A stretch of DNA of 43,653 nt from Rhodanobacteraceae bacterium (GCA_025924775.1 JAICHS010000002.1:1-43653), one strand, 5' to 3'; shown: positions 16,300 to 26,123, counted from the stretch's first letter. Program-made: numbers and translations. Notes: generated by a model from the sequence alone, not told the origin.

Positions 16300-18816
16300 T
16301 TATTCGGCCGGTTCCGCGGCGACCACGTCCGGCGTGATCTTCAGGATCGACTGCCGCACTTCGCGCGCCAGGATCAGGCGGGCGTCGCGCGCGACGTCGC
16401 CCAGCACCGCATCGAATTCCAGCTTGCCGTCGGCGTCGGTCCACACGATATGGCGTTGCCGCAGTTTCTGGATGAAGCCGCGGAACAGGCTCTTGTCGAA
16501 GAACTCCGGCGCGCTTTGCTGGTACAGCAGCGACAGCCGCTGCGCGGCCAACTGGCACAGGTTTTCCAGCTGTCCGGCGGTCAGTGTGTGCGGACCGTTC
16601 TTCACCAGCGCGGCGATGGCGATGTAGTAGCGCTCGAACGCCTGCAGCAGGCAATGCGCGAGCAATCGCAACTGGTAGGCATCGTCCTCGCGGCCGGCGG
16701 CCAGGTGCAGCAAGCGGCCCTCGCCGCTGGCCAGCAGGCCGCGCGTCACCAGCAGGTCCACCAGCGCGTCGATGCGCGTCAAGAATCCATCGCTGTCCCA
16801 CGGCAGGAACAACTCGGACTGGATGAACGGATACACCGTGCGGCCCAGTTTCTTGACGGTGTCGCGCGCGATGCGGCGGTTGTTGATGAAGCAGCACGCA
16901 ACCCACGCACCCGCCGCGAACAGGTGCAGCACGTTGTTGCGGAAATATGAAAGCAGCACCGCCTTTTCGCCATCCACCGCCAGCACGTCGCCCAGCGGAT
17001 GCCGGATGCGCTGGATCCAGCCCATCTGCTCGGCATAGGCGACGATGTCGGCGGGGGCCATCGGCGTGATGGTGGTGCGATCCGAATACGGCAGCTCGAT
17101 CAGGATGGCCTTCATCAGCTCCAGTTGCGCCAACAGGTCACCCTCGGCCAGCGCATGGCGTGGCGCGGCCAGCAGCGCCAGCGCGATCAGGTTGATCGGA
17201 TTGACGTCGGCGGCGCGGTTGGTGTTGACCTGGATTTGCTCGCCCAGGCGATCCAGCACCTGGTTGAGCCATTCCGGCTTGCTGTCGGGGCTGTCGCCGT
17301 GCTGGCGCCAGTCGGGATTGGCGGCGTCCAGCAGCGCGTTGAGTTCAATGGGCTCGCCGAAGTTCAGCGTCACGCGGCCGTAGCGTTGGCGCAGCGCCGT
17401 GCGCGCGCCGCGCAACAGGCCCAGCCAGGATTCCTTTTCCTTTTTCTGCCCCGAAAGTTCGCCGATGTAGGCGCGGCCCTCCATCAGTTTTTCGTAGCCG
17501 ATGTAGACCGGCTGGAACAGCACCGGCCGGCGCGGCGCGCGCAGGAACGCGCGCACCGTCATCGTCAGCAGCCCGAACCGTGGCGCCAGCAGGCGGCCGG
17601 TGCGCGAGCGCGTGCCTTCGACGAAATATTCGATCGGCACGCCGCGGTTGAGCAGCTGCGCCATGTATTCCTTGAAGATCACCGAGTACAGCGCGTTGCC
17701 CTTGAAGCTGCGGCGCAGGAAGAACGCCCCGCCCCGGCGCAGGAACGCGCCCAGCACCGGCAGGTTGAGGTTCACGCCCGCCGCGATGTGTGGCACCACC
17801 ACGCCGCTTTCATAGAGCCAGAACGACAGCAGGATGTAGTCGGCGTGGCTGCGGTGGCTGGGTACGTACACCACTTCGTAGCCCGGCGCGATCGCACGCA
17901 GCTGGTCGAAGTGGTGCATCGCGATGCCGTCGTACAGCTTGTTCCAGAAGTTGGACAACAGGAACGACACCGAGCGCACGAACGGCGGCGAGTAGTCCGC
18001 GGCGATTTCGTTGGTGAGTTTCTGCGCCTGCCGCCAGGCCTTGGCGTGTGGAATGTTCTCGCGCGCGGCGGTCGCGCTGATCGCCGTGCGCACGCTTTCG
18101 GCATTCAGCACCGCGTCCACCACGGTGCGGCGGTGCGACAGGTCGGGGCCGATCACCGCGGTGCGCACGCGCCGGAAATGCACCCGCAGCACCCGCGCCA
18201 GCTTGCGCTGCAGGCGTTCGAGGCGTTGGCCCGCGGATTCCTCGCGCAGGTCGTTCAATGAAATCGGTGGCGAGAAGCGCACGATGGTGTCGCGCCCGTT
18301 CAGCAGCATCGCCAGCAGCCGGCGGACGTGTCCGACCACCGCCCAGTTCTCGGAAAACAACACGCTGAACCAGCCGGACTGGCGGCTCGGGGCGCGGCCC
18401 ACGTAGATCGCCACCGGCATCAACTGCACGTTGCGCCCGGGTTCGGATTCCAGCAATCGCAGCAGCTGCTTGATGGCGTCCTGCGCGGCGTGGTCGCGAT
18501 TGCGCCGCTGCAACCAGCTGCCGGTGCCGCGCATCGCGAACATCGCGCGCCGGCGCTTGCCCATGCCGGGCACCCACGCCAGCGGACTGGGCAGGCCGGC
18601 TTCATGACACGCCCGCTCCAGGATCAGGCTGTCGGAAAATCCGTTGCGTTCGATCACGTAGATCACGGGCGTATCGGGTGCCAGCAACGCCACCGGCTCG
18701 GCCGGGTCACGCTTGATCTTGATCCACGGCGCCAGCACCGCACCCCACAGCGCGCGCCACCAGCTGGCGTGGGCCAGGGTGTCGCGGGACAAGCTTGCGG
18801 TCATGACGCGGGTCAT
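16300..18816 (-). CDS. plsB: Glycerol-3-phosphate 1-O-acyltransferase PlsB
   Basis: About 838 residues. PlsB acylates position 1 of glycerol-3-phosphate, the first step of membrane phospholipid synthesis, at the inner membrane. Acyltransferase motif I is H321-RSHA-D326 in VPSHRSHADYILLSF. Motif II is FLRRGGAFFLRRSFKGN. Motif III is YFVEGTRSRTGRLL (400-407 core). Motif IV is VLFQPVYIGYEKLMEG. The long C-terminal region and total length match PlsB rather than the shorter PlsC/PlsY. Two in-frame ATG codons (18816 and 18804) could serve; neither has a clear ribosome-binding site. It stands alone, 154 bp from the lipoprotein gene. Confidence 0.94.
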   Translation of the reverse strand: MTRVMTASLSRDTLAHASWWRALWGAVLAPWIKIKRDPAEPVALLAPDTPVIYVIERNGFSDSLILERACHEAGLPSPLAWVPGMGKRRRAMFAMRGTGSWLQRRNRDHAAQDAIKQLLRLLESEPGRNVQLMPVAIYVGRAPSRQSGWFSVLFSENWAVVGHVRRLLAMLLNGRDTIVRFSPPISLNDLREESAGQRLERLQRKLARVLRVHFRRVRTAVIGPDLSHRRTVVDAVLNAESVRTAISATAARENIPHAKAWRQAQKLTNEIAADYSPPFVRSVSFLLSNFWNKLYDGIAMHHFDQLRAIAPGYEVVYVPSHRSHADYILLSFWLYESGVVVPHIAAGVNLNLPVLGAFLRRGGAFFLRRSFKGNALYSVIFKEYMAQLLNRGVPIEYFVEGTRSRTGRLLAPRFGLLTMTVRAFLRAPRRPVLFQPVYIGYEKLMEGRAYIGELSGQKKEKESWLGLLRGARTALRQRYGRVTLNFGEPIELNALLDAANPDWRQHGDSPDSKPEWLNQVLDRLGEQIQVNTNRAADVNPINLIALALLAAPRHALAEGDLLAQLELMKAILIELPYSDRTTITPMAPADIVAYAEQMGWIQRIRHPLGDVLAVDGEKAVLLSYFRNNVLHLFAAGAWVACCFINNRRIARDTVKKLGRTVYPFIQSELFLPWDSDGFLTRIDALVDLLVTRGLLASGEGRLLHLAAGREDDAYQLRLLAHCLLQAFERYYIAIAALVKNGPHTLTAGQLENLCQLAAQRLSLLYQQSAPEFFDKSLFRGFIQKLRQRHIVWTDADGKLEFDAVLGDVARDARLILAREVRQSILKITPDVVAAEPAE

Positions 18817-18970
18817 CGGTTTGCAGGGTCGTGCGCGTGCGGGTGGGGTGGTTGCGACCGTAGATTTTCCCACATCCCCGTCAAATCCTTGTTCGGCAAG
18901 ACCTTGGAAGCTGGTATTTGGCGCGACGGCCCGCTCCACGGCCGCGCGGCGTCAGGGAAATGCCAGATGT

Positions 18971-19957
18971 TCAGGCGTGGGCGCTGCCCGACGGCGCAGG
19001 CGCGGAGCTGCCGGACGTGGGGGCGGCGCTGGATGCGCTGGACGGAAGCGCCGGTGCGCCAACGCTGGCCGCCGGCACCGGGTGCGCCTGGCGCCATGCG
19101 TCCAGCAGCGCGGCGTCGTACCAGTGGTCCGCCTGCTTGACCATCGGCCACTCGCCCGTCAGCGGTTGGCCGGCAAGCGTCAGGTCCAGCTTGATGGTCG
19201 CGTGCGTCCCGTCATTGGCGGTCGCGCTGACCTTGGCCGAAGTCAGCGAACCCGCAAGGTCGAGTCCGTAGATGTCCAGCAGCTTCTCGAGCCCGTTCCA
19301 GAGGACGCCGTAGGCGTGCATGGCCTGGGCGTAGTCGAGCGCGCGCCACTGCGCGAGGGTTTGCACGTGCAACGCGCGTGCGGTCGTGCACACGAGCTCG
19401 ATGGCCTTTTTGGCCTTCTTCGTGTCACTGAAATCGGTGGTCTTGGCCCACGCGAGCAACACGCCGAGGGCTTGCGTGGCCATGGCCCGCTGGGTCGCGC
19501 CGAGCTGGGGCGAGGCCGCGATCATCTGCTTGCCGGCGGCCTCCAGGATGCCGCTGGCGATCGGCAGCGTTTGCGTCGGCCCGCCGCGCAGCTTCGCAAG
19601 CTCCGGTTGCAGGCGCTTGGCCAGCTTGGCCTCGGCCCCGGGTTCGGTCAGCATCTGCATGATCTGCGCGAACTGCTGCGTCTGGGTGTCGGAGGCGGGC
19701 GCCTGCTGCTGGCGCGCCTTGTCCCATTCCGCGCGCCACGCGGTGTAATCCGCCGGTGGCAGCCGGTTTTGCATCAGGCCGTCGAAGTCGCCTGCCGAAG
19801 TCAGTTGCAGGTTGGTCGCCACGGCCTTTTCCGGGGTGGCGTTGCTGGGCGGGGGCGGCGCGTGGTGGCAGGCTGCAAGTGGCAGCAGTAGTGCGCACAC
19901 CAGGGCCGGCGCGATGGCGTGCCGGCCGGCGTGGCGGCGGGCGGTGGCGATGGGCAT
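18971..19957 (-). CDS. Unrecognised lipoprotein
   Basis: A 328-residue protein that I do not recognise. It has a basic N-terminus, a hydrophobic segment and a lipobox LLLPLAAC (cysteine at residue 30), so it should be lipidated and exported. After a proline-rich stretch the body is alpha-helical (for example PGAEAKLAKRLQPELAKL and TQALGVLLAWAKTTDF), followed by a possible beta segment (ATIKLDLTLAGQPLTGEWPMVKQADHWYDA) that resembles domains ending small periplasmic proteins. The last 30 residues are rich in Ser, Ala and Pro. It starts 38 bp after pyrF on the same strand. A much longer open frame upstream overlaps pyrF and is not believed. Confidence 0.8.
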   Translation of the reverse strand: MPIATARRHAGRHAIAPALVCALLLPLAACHHAPPPPSNATPEKAVATNLQLTSAGDFDGLMQNRLPPADYTAWRAEWDKARQQQAPASDTQTQQFAQIMQMLTEPGAEAKLAKRLQPELAKLRGGPTQTLPIASGILEAAGKQMIAASPQLGATQRAMATQALGVLLAWAKTTDFSDTKKAKKAIELVCTTARALHVQTLAQWRALDYAQAMHAYGVLWNGLEKLLDIYGLDLAGSLTSAKVSATANDGTHATIKLDLTLAGQPLTGEWPMVKQADHWYDAALLDAWRQAHPVPAASVGAPALPSSASSAAPTSGSSAPAPSGSAHA

Positions 19958-19995
19958 GCGCCGGAGTTTGGCGAGCGCGCGGCCGGGGTGCAAGT

Positions 19996-20697
19996 TCAGG
20001 CCAGCGCCGCCTCGATTTGCGCGATGATGGCCGCGGCGGCCTGGCGCGGGTCCGGTGCATTGCGGATGGGTCGGCCCACCACGATGTAGTCGGCGCCTTG
20101 CGCAAATGCGGTCGGCACGTCGACGGTGCGCTTCTGGTCGTCGGTCTTCGGGCCGGCGGGGCGGATGCCGGGGCACACGGTGAGCAGGTCGCGCCCCAGC
20201 GCAGCGCGCAGCCGCGGCAGGTCGGTGCCCGAGCACACCACGCCATCGATGCCGGCCGCCTGCGCCACCCGTGCGCGCTGGATCACCACCTCGGCGGGCT
20301 GGCCGGACACGCCCAGTGCCGCCAGATCGTCGGCGTCGTTGCTGGTAAGCACCGTCACCGCCAGCAGGCGCAGCGCGCCCTTGGCGGCGGCGGCGGCTTC
20401 CAGCATCGCGCGGCTGTCGCAGTGGACCGTGGCAAAGGTGATCGGGCGTTGCGCCAGTCCGCGCACCGCGCCCGCGACCGTGGCCGGCACGTCGTGGAAC
20501 TTGAGGTCGGCGAAAATCCGTTTGCCGCGCTTGGCCAGTTCATCCAGCACCGCGAAGTAGTCGCCGCCACTCAGCAATTCCAGGCCGATCTTGTAGAACG
20601 ACACTGCATCGCCCAGCCGATCCATCCACGCGACCGCGGTGGCGCGGTCCGGAACATCCAGCGCGAAGATCAGGCGGTCGCGGGCAGGTATCGTCAT
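19996..20697 (-). CDS. pyrF: Orotidine 5'-phosphate decarboxylase
   Basis: A 233-residue TIM-barrel enzyme that converts OMP to UMP, the last step of de novo pyrimidine synthesis. [14 protein letters not shown] begins the first strand, and the catalytic charged network is in [14 protein letters not shown] (DxKxxD). [20 protein letters not shown] and [17 protein letters not shown], the phosphate-binding end, complete the fold. Length matches the bacterial type I enzyme. It is divergent from the AI-2E family gene, and the lipoprotein gene follows in the same direction. Confidence 0.95.
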   Translation of the reverse strand: MTIPARDRLIFALDVPDRATAVAWMDRLGDAVSFYKIGLELLSGGDYFAVLDELAKRGKRIFADLKFHDVPATVAGAVRGLAQRPITFATVHCDSRAMLEAAAAAKGALRLLAVTVLTSNDADDLAALGVSGQPAEVVIQRARVAQAAGIDGVVCSGTDLPRLRAALGRDLLTVCPGIRPAGPKTDDQKRTVDVPTAFAQGADYIVVGRPIRNAPDPRQAAAAIIAQIEAALA

Positions 20698-20783
20698 GTG
20701 GGTTCTCGAGCGGCGAGGTCGGACGATTTTAGCGGCCCGATGTTCATGGATGCGTGCAGCGATACCTGCCAGACTGCGCGCGC

Positions 20784-21812
20784 ATGAATACTGCCACGCA
20801 TCCGTCGACCCGCCTTGTGCGCTACAGCGCGCTCGCCAGCTTCTGTGCCGCGGCCGCGGCGCTGTTGCTGGTGATGCTGCTGCACCTGTTGCCCGCGTTG
20901 ATCGCGGGCCTGCTGGTGTACGCGGTGGTCGATGCGCTGGCGCCGTTGCTGGAGCGCCGCTGGCCGGGCGGCTGGGCGCGGCAGCTGGTGGTGGGCGTGT
21001 TGGCGGTGCTGGTCGCGGGGTTGCTGGCGCTGGCGATCTTCGGCGTGGTGGCGTTCTTCCGCGCCGAGCTGGGTGACCCCGATACGCTGTTTGACCGCAT
21101 GATGCCGGTGATCGACCGCGCGCGTACGCAGCTGCCGGCCGCGATCGTCGCGTACCTGCCGGTCAGCGCGGAGGATTTCCGCTACACCGCCACGCAGTTG
21201 GCGCGTGCGCATTCGGCGCAATTGCAGGTTGCCGGCAAGGAAACCGTCCACGTGTTCGGGCGCATTCTGGTGGGGTTGGCGCTGGGGGCGCTGGTCGCCC
21301 TGACCCACGCGCGCCCGGCCGGCGATGAAGGGCCGCTGCGGCGTGCACTCACCACGCGTTGCGAATACCTCGCGCGGGCCTTCCACGACATCGTGTTCGC
21401 GCAGGCGCGGATCTCCGGCCTCAACACCATCCTTACCGCGATCTTCCTGCTGATCGTATTGCCGCTGACCGGCGTGCACCTGCCGTTGGCCAAGACCCTG
21501 ATCGTGATCACGTTCATCGTCGGCCTGCTGCCGGTGGTCGGCAACCTGATTTCCAACACCCTGATCGTGATCGTCGGGCTGTCGGTGTCACTGTGGGTGG
21601 CGCTGGGCGCGCTGATCTTCCTGATCCTGATCCACAAGCTGGAATATTTCCTCAACGCGGAAATCGTCGGCCATCGCATCCACGCGCGGGCCTGGGAAAT
21701 CCTGTTGGCGATGCTGGTGATGGAGGCCGCGTTCGGCTTGCCGGGCGTGGTCGCCGCGCCGATCTATTACGCGTATCTCAAGAGTGAGCTGACTGCCGCG
21801 AAGCTGATTTGA
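20784..21812 (+). CDS. AI-2E family (PerM-like) membrane transporter
   Basis: A 342-residue polytopic membrane protein of the AI-2E/UPF0118 family, which includes TqsA, PerM and Na+/H+ antiporter-like members. Two N-terminal helices (about 13-50) and a third (about 68-95) precede a large extramembrane region. The C-terminal part carries the typical [51 protein letters not shown] and [19 protein letters not shown] segments. The substrate cannot be assigned: family members have been linked to quorum signal export, ions and other solutes. The ATG at 20784 gives the normal N-terminus. Confidence 0.85.
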   Translation: MNTATHPSTRLVRYSALASFCAAAAALLLVMLLHLLPALIAGLLVYAVVDALAPLLERRWPGGWARQLVVGVLAVLVAGLLALAIFGVVAFFRAELGDPDTLFDRMMPVIDRARTQLPAAIVAYLPVSAEDFRYTATQLARAHSAQLQVAGKETVHVFGRILVGLALGALVALTHARPAGDEGPLRRALTTRCEYLARAFHDIVFAQARISGLNTILTAIFLLIVLPLTGVHLPLAKTLIVITFIVGLLPVVGNLISNTLIVIVGLSVSLWVALGALIFLILIHKLEYFLNAEIVGHRIHARAWEILLAMLVMEAAFGLPGVVAAPIYYAYLKSELTAAKLI

Positions 21813-21832
21813 GGAATCGCAGCGACCGCAGG

Positions 21833-22351
21833 TCAATGCGGGTCTTGACGACGGGCGATTGGGTTGCAGGTCGATTTCATATCCTGGGCTGCAACGATTT
21901 GCCAGATGCCATTGCGTTTGAGCCAGGTGTCCGTCCAGGTCAGGCAATGCTTCTGGTAAGCACCGTCCTTGTTCGGCCTTTCAAGGCTTTCGCTGCCATA
22001 CAGTATCGCGATTGAATTGCCATAGAAGTGCGCGGCCACGTCGTCCAGGCGGCAATTGCGAGCGACGGGCTTCGGAAGCGGGCCCCCTGTGTACGGCGGC
22101 GGTTTCCGGTAGCGCTTTCCCGAAGGCGCGGTTCCTTCGAAATCATCCGCCAGTATTTGGTAGATGACGATCTTGTTCGTGCACGCTTGTTCGGCCCACT
22201 GGCGTTCAAGCGTTATCAGGGATTGCGCCGTCTTGTCGCTCGAACTCGCCCATGCTGCTTGCTGGGCGACTGCCCCCGTTACGGAAAGCAGCGCGCAGAT
22301 ACCCGTTGCCAGTGCAGCTTTCATGGCATGACGCATGGTGAATGGCCGCAT
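21833..22351 (-). CDS. Secreted NTF2-like (DUF4440/SnoaL-type) protein
   Basis: About 172 residues with a signal peptide (MKAALATGICALLSVTGAVAQQ). The mature part, ITLERQWAEQACTNKIVIYQ followed by ILADDFEGTAPSGKRY and then CLTWTDTWLKRNGIWQIVAAQD, has the layout of cone-shaped NTF2-like DUF4440 domains. These bind small ligands or act as enzymes with no fixed function. Three in-frame ATGs (22351, 22336, 22324) compete; the first has a weak GGAG upstream, while the third gives the neatest signal peptide. It converges on the AI-2E gene with 20 bp between stops. It may be periplasmic or secreted. No partner gene is evident. Confidence 0.7.
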   Translation of the reverse strand: MRPFTMRHAMKAALATGICALLSVTGAVAQQAAWASSSDKTAQSLITLERQWAEQACTNKIVIYQILADDFEGTAPSGKRYRKPPPYTGGPLPKPVARNCRLDDVAAHFYGNSIAILYGSESLERPNKDGAYQKHCLTWTDTWLKRNGIWQIVAAQDMKSTCNPIARRQDPH

Positions 22352-22705
22352 GGATGGCAGGCTCCGGCTTCACAGTTTCACGCTGATCGTAATGGATGAA
22401 GAAGCAAGCCTGGTACGCGATTGGTGCGGGAACTGGGCCGGGCGTGCAATTTCCGGCGGATGCAGGCCATGGATGGCCAGCAACGAAGCAGAACTTTCCT
22501 TGCGTCCTTGCGCGACGCCGGGCATCGCAGCGCCAAGCGGGGCGGTGCGGAAAAACGCCGGGACGCCGTATCGCGTTGCGCGCAAGACCGAACCCGCGCC
22601 CGGCGCTGCGCCAAGCGCTACGCGCTCGCCCTGCGGTGCCTGTCCCCGGGGCGAGGGAGCCCCGTACGAAAGCTATACTCGCCGCTCCCGCACCGACGCC
22701 GCGTG
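22352..22705. other. Intergenic region before waaA
   Basis: About 350 bases with no convincing gene. It carries an inverted copy of the dispersed repeat core (22463-22478), a hairpin CGGGGC-GAGGGA-GCCCCG (22647-22664), and a -10-like TATACT (22674-22679) 27 bases before the waaA start with no good -35. Confidence 0.6.
22463..22478 (-). repeat. Dispersed repeat core, inverted copy
   Basis: The complement is identical over 16 bases to 10724-10739 and 27187-27202. Adjacent TTGCT on that strand is also shared with the tandem copies near 27.2 kb. Confidence 0.55.
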
Positions 22706-24019
22706 ATGCTGCGATTCCTCTACACCGTCGCCATGTACCTCGCCACGCCGGTGATCGTCTGGCGGTTGGCGGCGCGCGGGTTTCGCTATCGCGGGTATTT
22801 CCGGCGCTGGCGCGAACGGTTCGGCAGCTTCCCCGACCCGGGCTTGAGCGGTGCCATCTGGATCCACGCGGTGTCGGTGGGCGAGGTGAACGCGGCGTTG
22901 CCGCTGATCCAGGCGTTGCGCCGGCGCTACACACCACGGCCGCTGGTCGTGACCACGGTGACGCCGACCGGGTCCGAGCGCGTGCGCAAGCTGTTCGGCG
23001 ACGAAATCTTCCATGTTTATTTGCCGTACGACCTGCCGCATGCGGTCCGGCGCTTCCTCGACCACGTGCGCCCCGCGCTGGCGGTGGTGATGGAAACCGA
23101 AATCTGGCCCAACCTGTTCCACCAGTGCGGGCGGCGCGGAATTCCGCTGGCGGTGGTGAACGCACGCTTGTCCGAACGCTCGCTGCGCGGCTACCGGCCG
23201 ATCCGCGCGCTGGTGAGCCAGGCCTTGGCCAACGTGGCCTTGATCGCCGCGCAGTCGCATGCCGATGCGCGGCGCTATCGCGCGCTGGGCGCCGACCCCG
23301 CGCGGGTGCAGGTGTCCGGCAACCTCAAGTACGACATGTCGCTGCCCAAGGGCGCGCGCACGCGCGGGGCGGAGTTGCGCGCGCAGTGGGGGACCGCCCG
23401 GCCGGTGTGGATTGCCGCCAGCACCCACGAAGGCGAGGAGCTGGCCGCGTTCGAAGCGCACCTCGCGGTGCTGGCGCGGATGCCCGACGCGCTGCTGCTG
23501 ATTGCCGCGCGGCATCCCGAACGATTCCGCGCGGTGGAGCACGCGGCGCGCAACCTGGGCTTCAGCGTGGCGACCCACGGCGCCGGCGACGCCGGCCCCG
23601 ACACGCAGTGCCTGGTGATCGACGGCATGGGTGTGATGATGCGCTATTTCGCGGCCAGCGACCTCGCGTTCGTGGCGGGCTCGCTGGTGCCGATCGGAGG
23701 CCACAACGTGCTGGAACCGGCGGCGCTTTCGAAGCCGGTGGTGGTCGGCCCGTACACTTTCAACTTCGAGGAAATCACGCGCACGATGATTGCTGCCGGC
23801 GGCGCGTACAGGGTGGCTTCGACCCGGGAGCTGGGCGCGGTGATACTGGCGTTGTTGCGCGATCCCGACGCGCTGGCACGGATGGGCGTGGCCGCGCACG
23901 CGGTGTGCGTGCGCGAACGCGGCGCGGTGCGCCGCACCATGGTGATGCTGGGGCGGATTTTCGCGCGCGCCCGCTACCAAAGCGAAAGCGCGCCCGTCGT
24001 CACTTCAGCAAGGCGTTGA
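22706..24019 (+). CDS. waaA: 3-deoxy-D-manno-octulosonic acid (Kdo) transferase WaaA
   Basis: A 437-residue GT30 glycosyltransferase that attaches Kdo to lipid IVA at the inner face of the cytoplasmic membrane, an essential LPS step. An N-terminal membrane-associated helix precedes IWIHAVSVGEVNAALPLI, which contains the catalytic glutamate (E60). VMETEIWPNLFHQC, NARLSERS, LKYD and the nucleotide-sugar site GSLVPIGGHNVLEPAALSKP are all typical. The ATG at 22706 gives normal length; the frame upstream runs through repeats. Its last 20 bases overlap the end of tolC on the other strand. Confidence 0.95.
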   Translation: MLRFLYTVAMYLATPVIVWRLAARGFRYRGYFRRWRERFGSFPDPGLSGAIWIHAVSVGEVNAALPLIQALRRRYTPRPLVVTTVTPTGSERVRKLFGDEIFHVYLPYDLPHAVRRFLDHVRPALAVVMETEIWPNLFHQCGRRGIPLAVVNARLSERSLRGYRPIRALVSQALANVALIAAQSHADARRYRALGADPARVQVSGNLKYDMSLPKGARTRGAELRAQWGTARPVWIAASTHEGEELAAFEAHLAVLARMPDALLLIAARHPERFRAVEHAARNLGFSVATHGAGDAGPDTQCLVIDGMGVMMRYFAASDLAFVAGSLVPIGGHNVLEPAALSKPVVVGPYTFNFEEITRTMIAAGGAYRVASTRELGAVILALLRDPDALARMGVAAHAVCVRERGAVRRTMVMLGRIFARARYQSESAPVVTSARR

Positions 24020-25421
24020 CGGTTTCCAGGTCCTTCAGCGACAGGGTGCCGGCGGAGTACTTCAGGTTGAGCCGGTTGATCACCAGCGCGTGGCGCGCCT
24101 GCGAGTACGTCCCCAGTGCCTGGAAGTAGGTGCTTTGCGCGATCAGCAGGTTGACGATGGTCTGGGTGCCGATGTCGTAGCCCGCCTGGGTGGCGTCCAG
24201 CGCGGTCTTGGCCGATTCCACCGCCGCCTTGTTGGCTTCCACCGAGCTGATGCCCGCCATGATCGCGTTGAATGCGTTGCGGGTATTGCTGACCGTGGTG
24301 CGGCGGTCTTGCTCCAGAACCTGGCCGGCCTGGTCACGCTGTGCGATGGCCTGCCGCTCGCGCGCGATGATGCCGCCGCCCTGGAACAGCGGGACGGTCA
24401 GCACCAGCCCGACCGTGGTGCCGGAGTTGCGGGTGTCGGTGAGGTTGCTCGGCAGGCCACTCGTATTCCGGATATTGCTGGAGGTCCCTGCCCATGACGC
24501 GCCGCGCGAATAACTGACCGAGGCGTTCAAGGTTGGCAGGTGGCCCGCGTGCGCGGCGGTGACGTCGTGTTGCGCGGATTCCAGCAGGTCGCGCTGCGCT
24601 TGCAGCAACGGGTTGCTGGCGAGCGCGGTGGTGACCCAGTCGTTGATGTTGTTGGGCTCCGGCGACGACATCGGCAACTGGTTGGTCAGCACTTCCAGCG
24701 CGCCGGTCTTCTGGCCGGTGATCTGTTCCAGCGCCTGGCGGTCATTGAACACCAGGTTTTCCGCGCTGATCACCTGCGACACTGCCGTGTCGTACGCGGA
24801 TTTCGCGTCGGCCACGTCGGTGATGGCGGCAAACCCGACGTCGTACTTGGCCTGGGCCTGGTCCATCTGCTTTTTCAACGAAGCCTCGTTGGACTTGGCG
24901 TATTTCAGCTGGTCCTCGTCCGTGAGCACGGTGAAATACGCGGTGGCCACGCGCAGGATCAGGTTCTGCTGGGCGGCGGCGTACTGCGCCTCGGTCGAGC
25001 GTGCGCTGGCCTTGCCGGCGCGCCATTGTTCGAACTCGCCCAAGTCGAACAGGACCTGGTTGAGGCCTACCGATTGGCTGCGCGAGCGACTGCCGGTACC
25101 GACCTGGTCGACCAGCTGCGGCGTACCGTTCGGATTGTCGATCACGGCCGGGCCCTGGGTACCGTGGCTGTCGTTGAGCGACACGTCGCCGTTGAGTTGC
25201 GGCAACAGCGGCGCACGCGCAATGGCGGCACCAGCCTGGCCGATGCGCTGCTGCGCTTCGGCCTGTTTCAGCACCGGATCGGATTGCAGGGCTTGCCGGT
25301 AGGCGTCCACGAGGTTTTCGGCGTGCGCCGAGGCCACGTGGCCGCAGCCGAGCGCCGCCGCGATGGCGAGGGCGCAGGCGCGGATCACGAGGGAATGGCG
25401 GGGCGCGTCAAGTGGGGTCAT
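24000..25421 (-). CDS. tolC: TolC-family outer membrane channel
   Basis: A 473-residue outer membrane efflux protein with a signal peptide (about residues 1-35, ending SAHA). It has the two-fold repeat of OEP domains: the first half contains NLVDAYRQALQSDPVLKQAEAQQRIGQ, cut by PLLPQLNG, and the second contains NPLLQAQRDLLESAQHDVTAAHAGHLPTLN. The long helical stretches form the periplasmic tunnel in TolC trimers. It ends RLNLKYSAGTLSLKDLETVN, close to the E. coli end. It begins 36 bp after pcm on the same strand, and the TetR gene diverges from pcm, an arrangement that suggests regulated efflux. Confidence 0.93.
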   Translation of the reverse strand: MTPLDAPRHSLVIRACALAIAAALGCGHVASAHAENLVDAYRQALQSDPVLKQAEAQQRIGQAGAAIARAPLLPQLNGDVSLNDSHGTQGPAVIDNPNGTPQLVDQVGTGSRSRSQSVGLNQVLFDLGEFEQWRAGKASARSTEAQYAAAQQNLILRVATAYFTVLTDEDQLKYAKSNEASLKKQMDQAQAKYDVGFAAITDVADAKSAYDTAVSQVISAENLVFNDRQALEQITGQKTGALEVLTNQLPMSSPEPNNINDWVTTALASNPLLQAQRDLLESAQHDVTAAHAGHLPTLNASVSYSRGASWAGTSSNIRNTSGLPSNLTDTRNSGTTVGLVLTVPLFQGGGIIARERQAIAQRDQAGQVLEQDRRTTVSNTRNAFNAIMAGISSVEANKAAVESAKTALDATQAGYDIGTQTIVNLLIAQSTYFQALGTYSQARHALVINRLNLKYSAGTLSLKDLETVNALLK

Positions 25422-25457
25422 GCCTGAAAGTCCTTGCCGGGGCGCGGGGCTCCGGTT

Positions 25458-26123
25458 TCACAAGTTGAACGTGCGAACGGGCGCGGCGCCTGCAAGATAG
25501 GGCGCATCGGTTTCAAACAAACGGTCTTCGATCCAGGCGCCGTCGGGCGCGCGCTGCAGCAGCACCGCCTGCATCGCGGGCTCGACGCCACGTATGACAA
25601 ACAAGCGACCCGCAGGTTTTAGCCAGCGGTCGAAAATCGCCGGCAGCGTCGCGACCGCGCCGGTTACTGCGATGGCGTCAAACTGCTGGTCGGGCGCGTA
25701 GCCCGACAGCGCGTCGGCGTGCACGCACTCGACGTTGCCGATGGCCTGTGCCCGCAGTTTCGCGCGGGCCGCGTCGATGAATTCGGCGCGGTGGTCGATG
25801 CTGGTGACGTGTGCGGACAGGCGCGCCAGGCAGGCGGCGAAGTAGCCGCTGCCGGTGCCGACTTCGAGGAGGTGCTCACTGGCAGTTGGGCGCAGCGCCT
25901 GCAGGACGCGGCCCTCCACGACCGGTTTCAGCATCACTTCGTCGTGGCCGAGCGGCAGCGCAACGTCGGCATACGCGAGTGCCGCGTAGGCCTTGGGTAC
26001 GAAGGCCTCGCGCGGCAGGCTGCCCAGTACGTCGAGCACGCGTGCATCCAGTACTTCCCACGGGCGTACCTGGTTTTCCACCATGTTGCGGCGCGCGACC
26101 GCGAGTTCAGGATTCATGTTCAT
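25458..26123 (-). CDS. pcm: Protein-L-isoaspartate O-methyltransferase
   Basis: A 221-residue SAM-dependent enzyme that methylates isoaspartyl residues in damaged proteins. VENQVRPWEVLDARVLDVL and PREAFVP start the family domain, HLLEVGTGSGYFAACLARL is SAM motif I, and FDAIAVTGAVATLP and LKPAGRLFVI follow. It resembles the Xanthomonad form placed before tolC. Two ATGs (26123 and 26117) are possible starts. It is divergent from tetR across about 360 bp and probably co-transcribed with tolC. Confidence 0.9.
   Translation of the reverse strand: MNMNPELAVARRNMVENQVRPWEVLDARVLDVLGSLPREAFVPKAYAALAYADVALPLGHDEVMLKPVVEGRVLQALRPTASEHLLEVGTGSGYFAACLARLSAHVTSIDHRAEFIDAARAKLRAQAIGNVECVHADALSGYAPDQQFDAIAVTGAVATLPAIFDRWLKPAGRLFVIRGVEPAMQAVLLQRAPDGAWIEDRLFETDAPYLAGAAPVRTFNL

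Noticed and set aside
19958-20236. N-terminal extension of the lipoprotein frame into pyrF
   Set aside because: The extension is out of frame with the conserved pyrF sequence and would destroy the signal peptide and lipobox position.
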